NCBI GenBank assembly: GCA_030682375.1
Contig: JAUXOL010000013.1
Location: 230,051-294,050 of the forward strand
Reading direction: 5' to 3'
DNA from: Gallionella sp.
GTDB lineage: Bacteria > Pseudomonadota > Gammaproteobacteria > Burkholderiales > Gallionellaceae
DNA: 64,000 bases
Below, piece after piece: positions 45,599 to 56,688 of this stretch (position 1 is the first letter of the stretch; each line of letters opens with the position of its first letter). Under the pieces are notes generated by a model, which saw nothing but the letters and a program-made list of their open reading frames with translations, searched no databases and was not told where the DNA came from. The translations under genes and the position numbers were made by a program.

Positions 45599-46456
45599 TT
45601 ACGAAACCGAAGGATAAGGGTTGATTGGGAGTTCAATAATTCCATAGGATGCCGCGCGAACACTTTCCACAACCTCTGCAGAAGGCACCCCTTTGAATAT
45701 GATGATCGATCCCAGCCCATACCCCATCAATCCCAGCTTCGCCAGTCCATCCTGAGCCAATATCCCCAACTTGGTAATTGTCGAGCCCATGTTGACGGAT
45801 GCCGCATCACAATTCCCGAACTTCGGGTGAAAGAAATCGTTAAATTTCTTAACTGCGATATAACGCCCGCCCATAGCCGTCAAAAGCTTACTTAGTTCTG
45901 CAACGGAAGGCTTGTAAATGAAATTCCCACTTGGCTCAAAATTCATTTCATGATCCCCTCGGATCAATCTCTTCAAAACCACCTTAAGGCGATCAAGTGG
46001 CCTTGAGTTATCGATAGGCTCAATCAATACAACTCCTACTTTGGATACCCTTAACATCTCATAAAGTGCGATTGGGGGACGGGGGAAGTGGTGATAACTC
46101 TCTTTGCACAATACAAAATCAACAGAATTTTCTGCCGGAGAAAGGTGCTCAGCATTTTCACTTTGGTACTTGCTAATAAATCCTGCCTCATATGCTATTT
46201 TTAGCAAGTCATCTGTCAGACTGGTTGCCAGAACATCGACCCCCTGCGCTTCCAAATACGCCGCATCTGAACCATACCTACCATCACCGACTGTCATCCA
46301 AGATGATTTCGGCATTGCCGAAATTAAGGGACGCGTCATCGAAAGCATTCTGGTATGCCGCCAATTATCAATCGACCCTGGATTGGTATATCGAGTAGGC
46401 ATCGACATTACACTTTCAGCCTCAGCTTGACGCAAATAACTATCTTCGATACTCAT
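45599..46456 (-). CDS. SAM-dependent methyltransferase
   Basis: 285 aa; SWMTVGDGRYGSDAAYLEAQG; VDFVLCKESYHHFPRPPIALYEMLRVSKVGVVLIEP. Confidence 0.8.
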   Translation of the reverse strand: MSIEDSYLRQAEAESVMSMPTRYTNPGSIDNWRHTRMLSMTRPLISAMPKSSWMTVGDGRYGSDAAYLEAQGVDVLATSLTDDLLKIAYEAGFISKYQSENAEHLSPAENSVDFVLCKESYHHFPRPPIALYEMLRVSKVGVVLIEPIDNSRPLDRLKVVLKRLIRGDHEMNFEPSGNFIYKPSVAELSKLLTAMGGRYIAVKKFNDFFHPKFGNCDAASVNMGSTITKLGILAQDGLAKLGLMGYGLGSIIIFKGVPSAEVVESVRAASYGIIELPINPYPSVS

Positions 46457-46537
46457 GCAAAATCCGTATTAACTAAAATATATAAAGTGGATATGGCATA
46501 GACATACACACGCCGCCTCCGCAACGTCCAAAGTCAA

Positions 46538-47131
46538 TCACTTGATTGCCTCAAAAAATAATGATTCCGGTCGATTGTCCAATAATTCAATCTCTGGGCA
46601 ACTACCGACTTTGTAACTTAGGACTGAGCACTTAGAAAAACCCGCCTGAGTAAATAAGGAAGTCAGAAAGGCACCGGTAAAAGCACAGTGATGCGAATTT
46701 TTTACTGCGCTCCTAGTCGCCACTTCGTAAATGTCAGTTATGAATTTTCTAGGATCATTTGGATCATACAGCGCAACAATCTTTTCCAAATCCGGGACCA
46801 CCACTCGGCAAACACCACCAGGCTTTAAAACACGTCGACACTCGCTGATTAGCCGCTCAACTTCATCTATAAATAGATGTTCAAGCACATGGGAGCTAAA
46901 AATAGCATCAACTGTGTCGCTGGCATAAGGCAGGGGTTTGCACAAATCCACATAGCTCAACTTGCGAAACACACCTTGAGCATGCTGATCATATCTATCT
47001 TGTGAAATCAAACCAAACTTAAACAGCAAAAACGGCAGTAATGGAATCTTAGAAATCCACATATGAGGGGTAATATCCGTATTCACCCACCCATCTATTC
47101 CATTATGAAATGCTCCAAAATGCAGCTTCAA
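46538..47131 (-). CDS. Methyltransferase type 11-like protein
   Basis: 197 aa; PYASDTVDAIFSSHVLEHLFIDEVERLISECRRVLKPGGVCRVVVPD. Confidence 0.87.
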   Translation of the reverse strand: MKLHFGAFHNGIDGWVNTDITPHMWISKIPLLPFLLFKFGLISQDRYDQHAQGVFRKLSYVDLCKPLPYASDTVDAIFSSHVLEHLFIDEVERLISECRRVLKPGGVCRVVVPDLEKIVALYDPNDPRKFITDIYEVATRSAVKNSHHCAFTGAFLTSLFTQAGFSKCSVLSYKVGSCPEIELLDNRPESLFFEAIK

Positions 47132-47136
47132 TTAAC

Positions 47137-48006
47137 CTATCTCCTTGTGACTTTGCTCAATAAAATTGACGACAGAATAATCTTGAAATAAGGCAAAAGC
47201 CAAAATACAACCCACAGCCTGCCACAATGGCGCCTAGTGAAAATCTTCCAAGCGCGCAAAGGCAATCCCTTCTTACCGTTAAGCTTCGCGAGGCGATCTC
47301 GTACACTGAGGCGCACATCAGCGAATGTATTATCGATGGGATTATTATTACAACTCCCCGCATACCCAGGCATCACGACAACTCGAAAGCCCGCCATCCT
47401 AGCCCGCAAACCATAATCTATGTCACCTATAGTATGTGTAAACGCCTCATCCAGATTACCTATTGTCATGGCGATTACTCGTGGTATTAATACACAATTC
47501 CCATTCATGGTATCGCAATAGATTTCAGTATCTGTTGGAATAACCAATTGATACCTCAAAGGATGCCATTTACTAACACGCACCTTCCCCCCATAAGTAA
47601 CTTCGCCATCCGATTCGCCCTGAGTGCTCCCCACGACCAATGATACGACGTTAACTAATTTTCCCGTCCTTAATAGCGTAGAAATGGCATGTGGGTAGAG
47701 CAACGTATCATCGTTGAGCCAGAGATAGTAATCAAAACCCTTCTCCATCGCAGCAGCAAAAGCTAGACGCATGCCACCATTCCAATAGAGATTGCCATCA
47801 CCCTTGATAAGGCTTACTTGTGGATAGCGTGCACGCACAGCCGCATCTGTATCATCCGTGCTACCGTCATCCACCAGAAACACCTCAAGCGAGCATCCCT
47901 CTGGCAACTTGCACTGAAAAAGCGCGTCAAGGCAAGCAAGCGTCTTTTTGCATCGGTTATGACAGGTTAACAGTGTTGCAATTTTTGCCATAATTTCGCC
48001 GACCAA
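47137..48006 (-). CDS. Family 2 glycosyltransferase
   Basis: 289 aa; ATLLTCHNRCKKTLACLDALF...VFLVDDGSTDDTDAAV; DYYLWLNDDTLL. Confidence 0.92.
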   Translation of the reverse strand: MVGEIMAKIATLLTCHNRCKKTLACLDALFQCKLPEGCSLEVFLVDDGSTDDTDAAVRARYPQVSLIKGDGNLYWNGGMRLAFAAAMEKGFDYYLWLNDDTLLYPHAISTLLRTGKLVNVVSLVVGSTQGESDGEVTYGGKVRVSKWHPLRYQLVIPTDTEIYCDTMNGNCVLIPRVIAMTIGNLDEAFTHTIGDIDYGLRARMAGFRVVVMPGYAGSCNNNPIDNTFADVRLSVRDRLAKLNGKKGLPLRAWKIFTRRHCGRLWVVFWLLPYFKIILSSILLSKVTRR

Positions 48007-48101
48007 GAAGAACTAAGATTTATATAAAACAAGAACATGGATCGCCCCGAGTTTCGTAAGGGCTATTTGATTTAAGTATTGATGGCCCAAATCCGTCTTG
48101 G

Positions 48102-49388
48102 CTAACTAATACTCCGATACTCGACATGCTGGTAAGTGTCGATGATCTTATCGAGAATAATGAAACAATAGAAAAACAATAAAATGTTCTCGTAGCCGTC
48201 GATAATGTAATAGTCGAAGGCTCTTAGGCATAATAAAAACAAGAGGAATAGAAGTACGTAAATGTAAATAGAGAAACTCTCGCAATTACCTTTAGGTAGT
48301 CTGCTAATGCGCTTGTAGAACTTCAAGTACTTTAAAACCTTAAACCAGAGATACCCGGAAAACAAACAAGCAGCGACCAATCCATAGGCAATCAACAAAT
48401 AAAAATACATATTGTGAGGAATGTTGAACCCGAAATTATCTAGAAATGAAAAGATGGTAGGCACCCCCAATATAAGGCTGGCCGCATCAGGAATCATCGC
48501 ATCCAACACGTCCGACGTTAGCAATCTAGCAGAAACCGAACCAATCGAATCGTCGGTAAGTGTCAGATAAGTCGCTATCGCAGCCACCAATAAGGCGACC
48601 ATCGACAAAAGCCGAGCAAACATAATCCTTGCGCCGTCTTTTACTACAAAAAACATTGAAGCAAGCAGTAGCAACAAACTAAGAATCTCAAATCTTGAAA
48701 AACACAGGAACACCGTGACCGCCATAATCCCAAATGGGATAGCGAAAAGTGGGAGGGATAACAAGCCTCTTGCCCCCGCCGCCAGGAATAAAGGAAATAT
48801 GAGCGATATCGCTAATACGGAGGAGTACCCGTACAAGCCATGCGGCAACAACAACAACTCCTCAAAAGGATTAAACGCATAGTTCGAAGCGTACTTCAAT
48901 TTGAATTCGTTTGTTTCTTCAATCACCAACAATCCATGATCACCTGAGATGAACTGCAATATTCCAAATCCTGCATGCAACGCACTCCAAAGCAGAATAA
49001 TAGCGACCAGGAATTTCAAATTGAGCCTGCTCAGGTTTTCCCTAATAACCATGTAAAACAAAAATGGAATAATGAAATTGCTCATACTCGTCGCCAATTT
49101 AAAATCCTGGAACATCAGGGCTTTAATCAGCGCGAAAGCAATGAACATATAGAAAAATAAATCTTCCTGATAGAAGACTTTCCCGCGAATCATTAATATT
49201 AGAACAGGCAGGAATGAGATAACGAAGAGCTTGCTTGGATTGAGATCAAACCCGGCAATATTTATGAACAATCCATTCGTCGATAAAATGTAAACCAGCG
49301 CAACCACTAACGTGGTAAGCATCACACGCCAATTGTTGTTTTCAATAAACCGGATACCGGCAGAGCCTCTAGCTAAACTTGCCTTCAT
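48102..49388 (-). CDS. O-antigen polymerase/ligase-like (Wzy candidate) membrane protein
   Basis: 428 aa, about a dozen hydrophobic segments, placed among GT and Wzx genes. Confidence 0.7.
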   Translation of the reverse strand: MKASLARGSAGIRFIENNNWRVMLTTLVVALVYILSTNGLFINIAGFDLNPSKLFVISFLPVLILMIRGKVFYQEDLFFYMFIAFALIKALMFQDFKLATSMSNFIIPFLFYMVIRENLSRLNLKFLVAIILLWSALHAGFGILQFISGDHGLLVIEETNEFKLKYASNYAFNPFEELLLLPHGLYGYSSVLAISLIFPLFLAAGARGLLSLPLFAIPFGIMAVTVFLCFSRFEILSLLLLLASMFFVVKDGARIMFARLLSMVALLVAAIATYLTLTDDSIGSVSARLLTSDVLDAMIPDAASLILGVPTIFSFLDNFGFNIPHNMYFYLLIAYGLVAACLFSGYLWFKVLKYLKFYKRISRLPKGNCESFSIYIYVLLFLLFLLCLRAFDYYIIDGYENILLFFYCFIILDKIIDTYQHVEYRSIS

Positions 49389-49902
49389 TTTTCAGTCTGA
49401 GAAATACATCCATATCTCTATATCCAATTACTTGCGCGGGATTCCCCCCTACTATCGCACCCGCAGGAACATCACGCGTAATAACTGCCCCCATTCCGAC
49501 GACAGCCCCCTCCCCAACTTTTACTCCGGGAACAATTGAAACATTTGCACCGATCCAAACGCAATCTCCAATTTCAACGGGTTTAATTATGTCCGTCGCA
49601 TCATATGGTATGGCCTGACTACTGGCATAGTTATGATTAGTTGAGTATGCACAAAAACCGTGCCCAATGTGAACGTGATTGCCAATAGTTACGCCTCCGG
49701 CACAATGAATGACCGCACCTGCGTTAATTACCGTACCGCTCCCTATCCGGCAATTTAAAGGGGAAATAATTCTGACCAGGCCGGGAAATGCTGCCGCGAA
49801 AACCGCATTAGTGGAAATTCCCGGATAGAAATAATACTGACCATTCCAAATTGAACACAATTTCGCGTGAATCCAGCGCGAACCTCGATAAAATAAATTC
49901 AT
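49369..49902 (-). CDS. Hexapeptide-repeat acyltransferase (WbbJ/LacA type)
   Basis: 177 aa; [71 protein letters not shown]. Confidence 0.93.
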   Translation of the reverse strand: MNLFYRGSRWIHAKLCSIWNGQYYFYPGISTNAVFAAAFPGLVRIISPLNCRIGSGTVINAGAVIHCAGGVTIGNHVHIGHGFCAYSTNHNYASSQAIPYDATDIIKPVEIGDCVWIGANVSIVPGVKVGEGAVVGMGAVITRDVPAGAIVGGNPAQVIGYRDMDVFLRLKNEGKFS

Positions 49903-51140
49903 AAATACTTCCCCGCACGCTCATGTCGAGCTATCTTTTTCAAATTAGCCCAAAGAACTGCGCATAAAACCAAATAACCCAATCCGACACTCCCGGCAAC
50001 ACCCACCACACCCATTGTATTTATGCTCCATATTGCCACAGCCACAGCCACCCCAGCACCGACACAAAAGGCAAACAACCTCACATGAGTCATTTTATAG
50101 TAGTCATTAACCGTACCAAGAACTGAATACAACCCCCGTGCTAATGAAAACAGAATGACTACAAATACAATTTGGCGAGCAGCCGCATACTTTTCTGGCA
50201 ATATCAAATCAGCAGCAAGCCAATACACAAAGGCAAACAGGCATCCGAAAGCAGCCGAGGCACCTAAAAGCTTCCCGACATATCGTTTTACGATTGAAAT
50301 CAACCCTCCTGGGTTTTCACCCAAGTCTTGATAAATTTTGGGAGTCAATGCATTCAGCATCGCCGTATTGAAGGTAATCATAATTCCGCCAATCGCACAT
50401 GCTGCCGCATAGTAACCAAGCGATACCATGTCGGCATATTTGGCAACGATGATCTTGTCCGCCTCATTCAGCGCCCAAGCAGGCGCAACCGAGAGCAGTA
50501 GCGGAAAACCGAACCGCAATATATTTTTAACCACCGCATTATCAACAGAAAATGTCCACAGTAATTTCATGCGCCCGCGGTAGCGGACAAATAAAAATAG
50601 TACGTCCGCAAACAGGAGAGCAACAATGCGCCAATCAGCGACGTCCGAAAACAGGCGCAGCAATAAGATCGTGAGCAGGAGTGAGGTTAGCGTCGTGGAA
50701 AATGCAACCAAACCATACTGAACCGCTTTTTCTTCCATGACGTACTCGGTACTCGCCATACCAATCAGAAAACGAATGAGGCCATAGAGAGGAATTAACA
50801 GAAACAAATAATCATGCAATATGCCCAAAGGATAAAGCAGAAAAAAAGTCGCCTGCACCATCGCGAACATTAAATAGGCAAATGTCACATAACTGCACCT
50901 GAAATTCTCATACTCAGCTACGCCAAGCTTAGCCTTGTTGATTGCAATCAATCCGTCGGCTGCAAATGAAATCAGGGGTACTGCGATAAATTGCACACTC
51001 AGGAAAAGTGCGATGCGACCGAACTCTTCGGGCGGCATGAGTCGCATCATAACCAGCACGGCAATAAATCCAAGCGCACTGGTAGCTATTGAAAAGGAGA
51101 AGTACGAAATCAGCGGCCCGTGTTTCTGAATTAGCTTCAT
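49899..51140 (-). CDS. Wzx-type polysaccharide flippase
   Basis: 413 aa polytopic protein; [39 protein letters not shown]. Confidence 0.85.
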   Translation of the reverse strand: MKLIQKHGPLISYFSFSIATSALGFIAVLVMMRLMPPEEFGRIALFLSVQFIAVPLISFAADGLIAINKAKLGVAEYENFRCSYVTFAYLMFAMVQATFFLLYPLGILHDYLFLLIPLYGLIRFLIGMASTEYVMEEKAVQYGLVAFSTTLTSLLLTILLLRLFSDVADWRIVALLFADVLFLFVRYRGRMKLLWTFSVDNAVVKNILRFGFPLLLSVAPAWALNEADKIIVAKYADMVSLGYYAAACAIGGIMITFNTAMLNALTPKIYQDLGENPGGLISIVKRYVGKLLGASAAFGCLFAFVYWLAADLILPEKYAAARQIVFVVILFSLARGLYSVLGTVNDYYKMTHVRLFAFCVGAGVAVAVAIWSINTMGVVGVAGSVGLGYLVLCAVLWANLKKIARHERAGKYL

Positions 51141-52246
51141 TTCCGATTCACAAGATCAGTTAGCGAGATGGCTGCCGTCTCATGCGAGCTGCTCATCAGG
51201 CCGGATTGAAATCTTGAGTTGGCTCCAGAAAACTCAGGAATGAAGTTGTACCCGAGTTCAAGCAACACAGCAGAGGCCTCACGGCAAATCGGTTGCGAAC
51301 TAAGATCGGGAAGCAGGTGGTAAAGGTAAAGCGGCTCTACGCCACGGTCGAGCAGATTAAGCAGGCCCGCCGAGAAGTAGGATGCCGCAACGGAAGGACG
51401 ATATGACTCGATCACCTCTTCGATGCCGCTATCATCTTCAATGATTCGCACACCTAAAAATTGATCAAGTACCTTTTCTGTGATGCGCAAGCGCCAGTCC
51501 GCATCTTCTCGTGGATGGAATTTGAAAAAAACGGTGTCAAAGCCACTGCACAAACCTTCCATGATTTTCAGCAGACCTGCCAGATAATCTTCCGGATTCT
51601 GATAAGTCTGATACATCCTCTCATTTAGGAAGACGACCGTACCATGAGTCGGCGCGACTGTCTTTTGTCGAACCGTACGCCGTACAAGTATTGTCGGTAT
51701 GTTTCTGCGGATCGAAACCGGCCGATACAGGCACACGCCATCTATGAATTTATCTGCCATCCAAGGAAATATGTGACCGTTCAACTTATGCAGCCGCAAA
51801 GTATGCAGGCTCGGCAAACTTCTATACACCCACTGCTTGATCTTTTCCCGAACCGATAGTGACTCAGCATCCAACATCCGAAAAGGCAGATAGGTAGCCA
51901 ATCCGCCATCTTCGATAAGATAGACTCTGGCACCGTTGCGCTTGAAATGTGTAATGACGCACTGATTCAGTAAATCATATTCAGTGTATAGAAACAACAC
52001 ATCACCCTGACTAGGCTGTATTTCCTTTTCGACTAATCTTCTTTGCCGGATATAGTTCCTGACCTGCGCACTCAGCCCCGGTTTAGTGACGCGCGGATAT
52101 CGATATGTCGGGCCGAAGCTCGCAAGCTCTGACTCATCGAGTGTGTAAGGAACAATGATCAGTGAAACATCTTGCTTATTGATATCCGACAGGTGGAGCT
52201 TAAGGTCGTAGTATTGATAATTGTTGTTGATCAAAAAATATATCAT
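51137..52246 (-). CDS. Unclassified glycosyltransferase-like protein, possibly polysialyltransferase/GT52-like
   Basis: 369 aa; VYLIEDGGLATYLPFR; DTVFFKFHPREDADWRLRI; PSVAASYFSAGLLNLL. Confidence 0.5.
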   Translation of the reverse strand: MIYFLINNNYQYYDLKLHLSDINKQDVSLIIVPYTLDESELASFGPTYRYPRVTKPGLSAQVRNYIRQRRLVEKEIQPSQGDVLFLYTEYDLLNQCVITHFKRNGARVYLIEDGGLATYLPFRMLDAESLSVREKIKQWVYRSLPSLHTLRLHKLNGHIFPWMADKFIDGVCLYRPVSIRRNIPTILVRRTVRQKTVAPTHGTVVFLNERMYQTYQNPEDYLAGLLKIMEGLCSGFDTVFFKFHPREDADWRLRITEKVLDQFLGVRIIEDDSGIEEVIESYRPSVAASYFSAGLLNLLDRGVEPLYLYHLLPDLSSQPICREASAVLLELGYNFIPEFSGANSRFQSGLMSSSHETAAISLTDLVNRK

Positions 52247-52944
52247 TGCGTCGAGCGGGCCTCTTTAATCGCATCTACGAGGGAGCAGTAAACCAGACGG
52301 TTGCCTTGTTCGTTAAGATGATATCCATCTAGAGTGAATTGCTCGATATTCGCAGCCGCATCGAATGCCTTGACGATCTTCATGTGACTTGATGACGCCT
52401 CAAGATCGCGATAGATGCGATTATATTTTTCGATTTGGGCAACGATTCCCGGATTCTTGCCGATCATCTCTTCGCCCACTGGCATGATCTCAAGCGCAAT
52501 AACCGTTACCCCGGCATCTTTGCAGCGTCGCAAGTAATTCGCCAGATTCGTGCGGAACTGCCTCTCACCAACCAAGGCATTGTCGGCGCGGCGCCCGCGA
52601 TATCTTTCCAGCAAATCGCTGATCCTGCGCCCAAGATTACCCGGCAGGCGATAGACCAGATGCTGAAAGATGCTTCCCTGCCGATACAAGCGCGGAGCAC
52701 AATCGCATATACCCAAATGGAGGATGACGCCGTCAGGCGCATAGAACTCGAGACAATCTGTACCTGAATCTCCATCCGTTACAAGGCGGGTAGTTACCGA
52801 AGATCGTCTGGCCAGGTTCACCCAATCCCAATTCGCGAACTCTCGCTGTAGCAAATAAGGCCAAGTAGCTTGATAAGTGACACCCGGCCGAGGCAAAGCC
52901 AAAGAGTCAGCAATAATCAACCAACGCTGTCGCCTTGATGTCAT
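52243..52944 (-). CDS. SGNH/GDSL-like hydrolase
   Basis: 233 aa; LIIADSLALPRPGVTYQATWPYLLQ; VILHLGICDCAPRLY; DGYHLNEQGNRLVY. Confidence 0.72.
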   Translation of the reverse strand: MTSRRQRWLIIADSLALPRPGVTYQATWPYLLQREFANWDWVNLARRSSVTTRLVTDGDSGTDCLEFYAPDGVILHLGICDCAPRLYRQGSIFQHLVYRLPGNLGRRISDLLERYRGRRADNALVGERQFRTNLANYLRRCKDAGVTVIALEIMPVGEEMIGKNPGIVAQIEKYNRIYRDLEASSSHMKIVKAFDAAANIEQFTLDGYHLNEQGNRLVYCSLVDAIKEARSTQ

Positions 52945-52974
52945 TCGCGTGGTTCTTCGAGCGTTAGTGCTGTC

Positions 52975-53922
52975 TTATTCATAAGCGGCGATTTGGTAGT
53001 ACTTCTCGGTCATCTGCGTGTGATATTCAATATCGCACATGCCTGCAGTCGTGTTGTTAAGGAAATTCATTGTTTGCAGATACAAACCCGGTTTATAGGT
53101 TTCATCCAGCGCGTAGTCACATTCTGCGAATTCGACCGCGACGCTGCCTTTCTTCTGTATTTGCAACTTTTCCATCGGCCGGAAAATCAGTCGATGATTC
53201 TTCGTCAACATTTCTACGCTCCAACGTCCCGCACTTTCCCAATTCGCCTGATAACTGAATAAGGCACCATTTTCACTTACGCCCGCGCCCGAGAATATGG
53301 AGGATGCAGGATGCCAGCTAAGCCCACCGGCAGTGAATGTGCACATTTCTTTAGGGTGCCCGCCAAGATAAAACGCCAAATCGACCACATGCGTCGAGTT
53401 GTTCAGGAATAGTTTTTCTTTTATTCCTTCCGCCTTTTTTAACGGCGCAATGACGTGCGCCCATTCGGTAAATTCAAAATTGAAGGACGTTACACCGCCA
53501 TCTGCGGCAATGATTTCTTGGGCTTTAATTACTCCGGCATAAAAACGTCTGTTGTACGCCGCCAATACGAGGGCATTGCACTCTTTCGACTTTTTATACA
53601 CCTCCTCAATTTCTTGTTTGTTCATGCCAATGGGCTTTTCGACCAAGATGCTCTTAACACCATGCTCAAGCAACTGAAGCGTAGTTTCATGTAGTGCCTC
53701 AACGCCAACGGCAACGATGGCATGAGAGGGTAGTGTCGGTTTTGTTGATAAATATCCCTTCAATCCACCTGCAATAACTTCGCCCCCCGTCGCCTCGCGA
53801 AAAGCCGTGGCAGACGATTCGCCTCGTCCAATCACTGAATAATTCACGCCCAGTGCGTTTAATACCTTGGCGTAATCAACAGCCATACCACCTGCACCAA
53901 TAAGCCAAACATGATTTTTCAT
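52975..53922 (-). CDS. Gfo/Idh/MocA-family oxidoreductase
   Basis: 315 aa; VWLIGAGGMAVDYAKVLNALG; SILVEKPIGMNKQEIEEV. Confidence 0.87.
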   Translation of the reverse strand: MKNHVWLIGAGGMAVDYAKVLNALGVNYSVIGRGESSATAFREATGGEVIAGGLKGYLSTKPTLPSHAIVAVGVEALHETTLQLLEHGVKSILVEKPIGMNKQEIEEVYKKSKECNALVLAAYNRRFYAGVIKAQEIIAADGGVTSFNFEFTEWAHVIAPLKKAEGIKEKLFLNNSTHVVDLAFYLGGHPKEMCTFTAGGLSWHPASSIFSGAGVSENGALFSYQANWESAGRWSVEMLTKNHRLIFRPMEKLQIQKKGSVAVEFAECDYALDETYKPGLYLQTMNFLNNTTAGMCDIEYHTQMTEKYYQIAAYE

Positions 53923-53935
53923 CGCGACAAATACC

Positions 53936-54916
53936 TTATGTGATTGGACAAGATTCGAATTTTACTGAGCTATATTTATTCATATGCTCAAGCAATGCTG
54001 TAATAAATGGCACGTGCAGATCCTTTGCGTCACTGTAGGTCGGCAAGTCGCACTTGCCATTCAATAGAATGTCTTCGACCAGCAGGTTGGTCGTCTCGCT
54101 CTGGAAATATACGATCTTTTCCTGATGGCGCTGCCATATCCAATCTTTCGTCTTTTCGGCAATTTCATACACGCCATTGCTTTCATCTACTCTCACGGCA
54201 ACATTTTCCGAACATATGGTGATCGAAAGCGGAGCAACATCTTCAAGACAATGAATCGAGAAATAATTCCCGCCAAGCCGCCCGGCCAACAGGCCAGTCA
54301 CTTCTTTAAAACCGGCACGTTTCGCATCAAGAATCTGCGGGGATAAGTTTTCCGTCGAAAGGAACAAATCTTTGTTGTCAGTCAGAAAGGCAAAGGTATC
54401 TATGAAGTGCAGGCTATTGCAAGCCATCCCCCAGCCGCCTCCAATAACATTGAGGTCGATATGCGCACTCCCCTTGAACAACTTCTTGAGTTGCATATAG
54501 AACGGACTCGCTCGGCTCGCATGATTGACCCATGCCTTAATGTTCTTTTGCGCCAACAAGTCTTCAATCTCTTGATAATCGCCAATCTTCTGGAACAGCA
54601 CTTTTTCCAGCACAAGTGCGCCGACAGTCTTTTTCTCCAATAACTTTTTGATGATGGCGGCCCGGACATCCGAGTTGGTCGAAATTATCACGACATCCAA
54701 CTGCCCGGATAGCCCATCAATACTATCCAGAATAGTCAGCTTCTTGGGATTTTCCACTTGTATCTGCTCAAACCGTTCTTGGGCAGTCTTTCTTGCGGCT
54801 ACCTGGGGTTCGACAACTTCAATCTCTATCTCAAGGGAAGTTTTTGCGAGCCCTTGCAAGTATCTGCTGCCAAGCTGACCGGCACCAATCAGTCCAATTT
54901 TGTAGGTTTTATCCAT
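53936..54916 (-). CDS. Gfo/Idh/MocA-family oxidoreductase
   Basis: 326 aa; YKIGLIGAGQLGSRYLQGL; ALVLEKVLFQKIGDYQEIEDLL. Confidence 0.83.
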   Translation of the reverse strand: MDKTYKIGLIGAGQLGSRYLQGLAKTSLEIEIEVVEPQVAARKTAQERFEQIQVENPKKLTILDSIDGLSGQLDVVIISTNSDVRAAIIKKLLEKKTVGALVLEKVLFQKIGDYQEIEDLLAQKNIKAWVNHASRASPFYMQLKKLFKGSAHIDLNVIGGGWGMACNSLHFIDTFAFLTDNKDLFLSTENLSPQILDAKRAGFKEVTGLLAGRLGGNYFSIHCLEDVAPLSITICSENVAVRVDESNGVYEIAEKTKDWIWQRHQEKIVYFQSETTNLLVEDILLNGKCDLPTYSDAKDLHVPFITALLEHMNKYSSVKFESCPIT

Positions 54917-54934
54917 CCCGCTTCTTTCTGCTTA

Positions 54935-55639
54935 TTAAGGTTTTGACAATAGGCTCTGTGCCAGTCTGAAATCGGATATGTCATCGATATCCACGGATTC
55001 GTTCCTGTTCATTATGTATGCAAATATATTCCCGGAAATAAAGAACGATTCCTCTGCAAGCAGTCTGCTTGTGCGGCAAATATAAATTGCTCCATTCAAG
55101 CGATAGTTTTTTGGCAAATCCTGACTCCGGACATTTTTGACTTCATCTCGAATGAATTTATCCATGCTGAGATCGTCCGGCAACGTGTTCATCCAGAGAG
55201 GCGAGTGATCCACTTCGCAAACGGAGATGATCGCATCGGCATTCTTCTGCTCCAACAGTTCGATTGCAGCCGAGATGTCCCTTGCTCCCCTGAGTGGCGA
55301 GGTGGGCTGTAGTAGCACTACGAAATCGAATTCCCTTCCCATCTCATGCTGATAGAAGTCAATCGCGTGTTTGATCGCATCGAAACTTGCAGCCGTGTCG
55401 CTTGCCAGAGCTTCAGGGCGGAGGAATGGCACATTGGCACCATGCAGTCTGGCCACATTGGCTATCTCAGCATCATCTGTTGTCACCATTACTTCATCAA
55501 GATACGGGCAATCACATGCCGCCTCTATCGACCATGCGATGAGCGGCTTGCCGCCGAGATCAAGAACATTCTTTCTCGGCAATCTTTTGCTGCCCCCCCG
55601 CGCCGGTATGATGGCAAGAAAAGTCTTCTTCTCGGGCAT
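54935..55639 (-). CDS. Acylneuraminate/CMP-legionaminate-type cytidylyltransferase
   Basis: 234 aa; FLAIIPARGGSKRLPRKNVLDLGGKPLIAWSIEAA; VVLLQPTSPLRGARDISAAIELL. Confidence 0.92.
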   Translation of the reverse strand: MPEKKTFLAIIPARGGSKRLPRKNVLDLGGKPLIAWSIEAACDCPYLDEVMVTTDDAEIANVARLHGANVPFLRPEALASDTAASFDAIKHAIDFYQHEMGREFDFVVLLQPTSPLRGARDISAAIELLEQKNADAIISVCEVDHSPLWMNTLPDDLSMDKFIRDEVKNVRSQDLPKNYRLNGAIYICRTSRLLAEESFFISGNIFAYIMNRNESVDIDDISDFRLAQSLLSKP

Positions 55640-56688
55640 TATTGAAACACCTCGCCATATTCACTGTTCGCCTTTTCATAATCACTCATTCGTCCGATAT
55701 CCAGCCAGTATTCCCTGATTGGGAAAGACAGGGCATTCGCCCCTCTCGCTATCATGCTTTCGAAGAGTGATGGCATGTCAAAGAACTGGTCATTCGGGAT
55801 GAGATCCAACGATTCAGGATTCAGCATGTAGATGCCTCCACTCACATAGAATTTGTGGGTAGGCTTCTCTTCGATAGAGGTGATTTGGCTATCCGAGATA
55901 TTTACGACTCCGTATGGAACTTGGAAGTCATACTCACGCACGGCCATAGTTGCCATTGCATTGTGCGACTCGTGGTAATCATGCAGATGTTCGAAATTTA
56001 CGTTGGTCAACAAATCGGCATTCATCACAAAAAAAGGCTCGCTCAACTGGTCGCGCATCAAACTCAATGCGCCGGCAGTGCCCATACGCTTTGTCTCGTG
56101 GACATAACTTATCTTTACCCCGAAGGCTCCTCCATCGCCGAAATGCTCTTCAATGACATGCGATTTATAACTGACGCTCAGGACGACATCCCGATATCCG
56201 TATTTGGCAAAGTTCTCGATGATGGTTTCCAGGATAGGTTTTTGGCCCACATGCAGCATCGGCTTGGGAATTGAATCGGTCAGGGGACTGAGACGTGTTC
56301 CCAGGCCACCCGCCATCAGAACGACTTTATTGGATCGTTCTGCGGGCTGTAGTATCTCGTCAATTTCGGCGACGCCTACGATGCATCCGTCGTTATCAAT
56401 AACGGGTATCTGATAAATCATTTTTGCGGCAGCAAGCTGAAGTATCTTTTCTCTCGAATCATTGATACCGCAGGTGGTTGGGTTGGTGTTATAGAAACCG
56501 TCAATCACGGCATCCAACCCAACCCCTTTGAGTATCGCCCTTCTGATGTCACCATCAGAAATGGTGCCCATGAGTTTTTGGGTTGCATCGACAACAAGTC
56601 CGATCTTCATCGCGCCGGAATCGATCACTTCCAGCGCGCGACGAATCGTGGAGGTCGGGGATAGAAGAATATGCCGGTATTGCCTCAT
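55639..56688 (-). CDS. CBS-domain sugar-phosphate nucleotidyltransferase (PtmE-like)
   Basis: 349 aa; two CBS-like repeats then VVLMAGGLGTRLSPLTDSIPKPMLHVGQKPILETII. Confidence 0.88.
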   Translation of the reverse strand: MRQYRHILLSPTSTIRRALEVIDSGAMKIGLVVDATQKLMGTISDGDIRRAILKGVGLDAVIDGFYNTNPTTCGINDSREKILQLAAAKMIYQIPVIDNDGCIVGVAEIDEILQPAERSNKVVLMAGGLGTRLSPLTDSIPKPMLHVGQKPILETIIENFAKYGYRDVVLSVSYKSHVIEEHFGDGGAFGVKISYVHETKRMGTAGALSLMRDQLSEPFFVMNADLLTNVNFEHLHDYHESHNAMATMAVREYDFQVPYGVVNISDSQITSIEEKPTHKFYVSGGIYMLNPESLDLIPNDQFFDMPSLFESMIARGANALSFPIREYWLDIGRMSDYEKANSEYGEVFQ

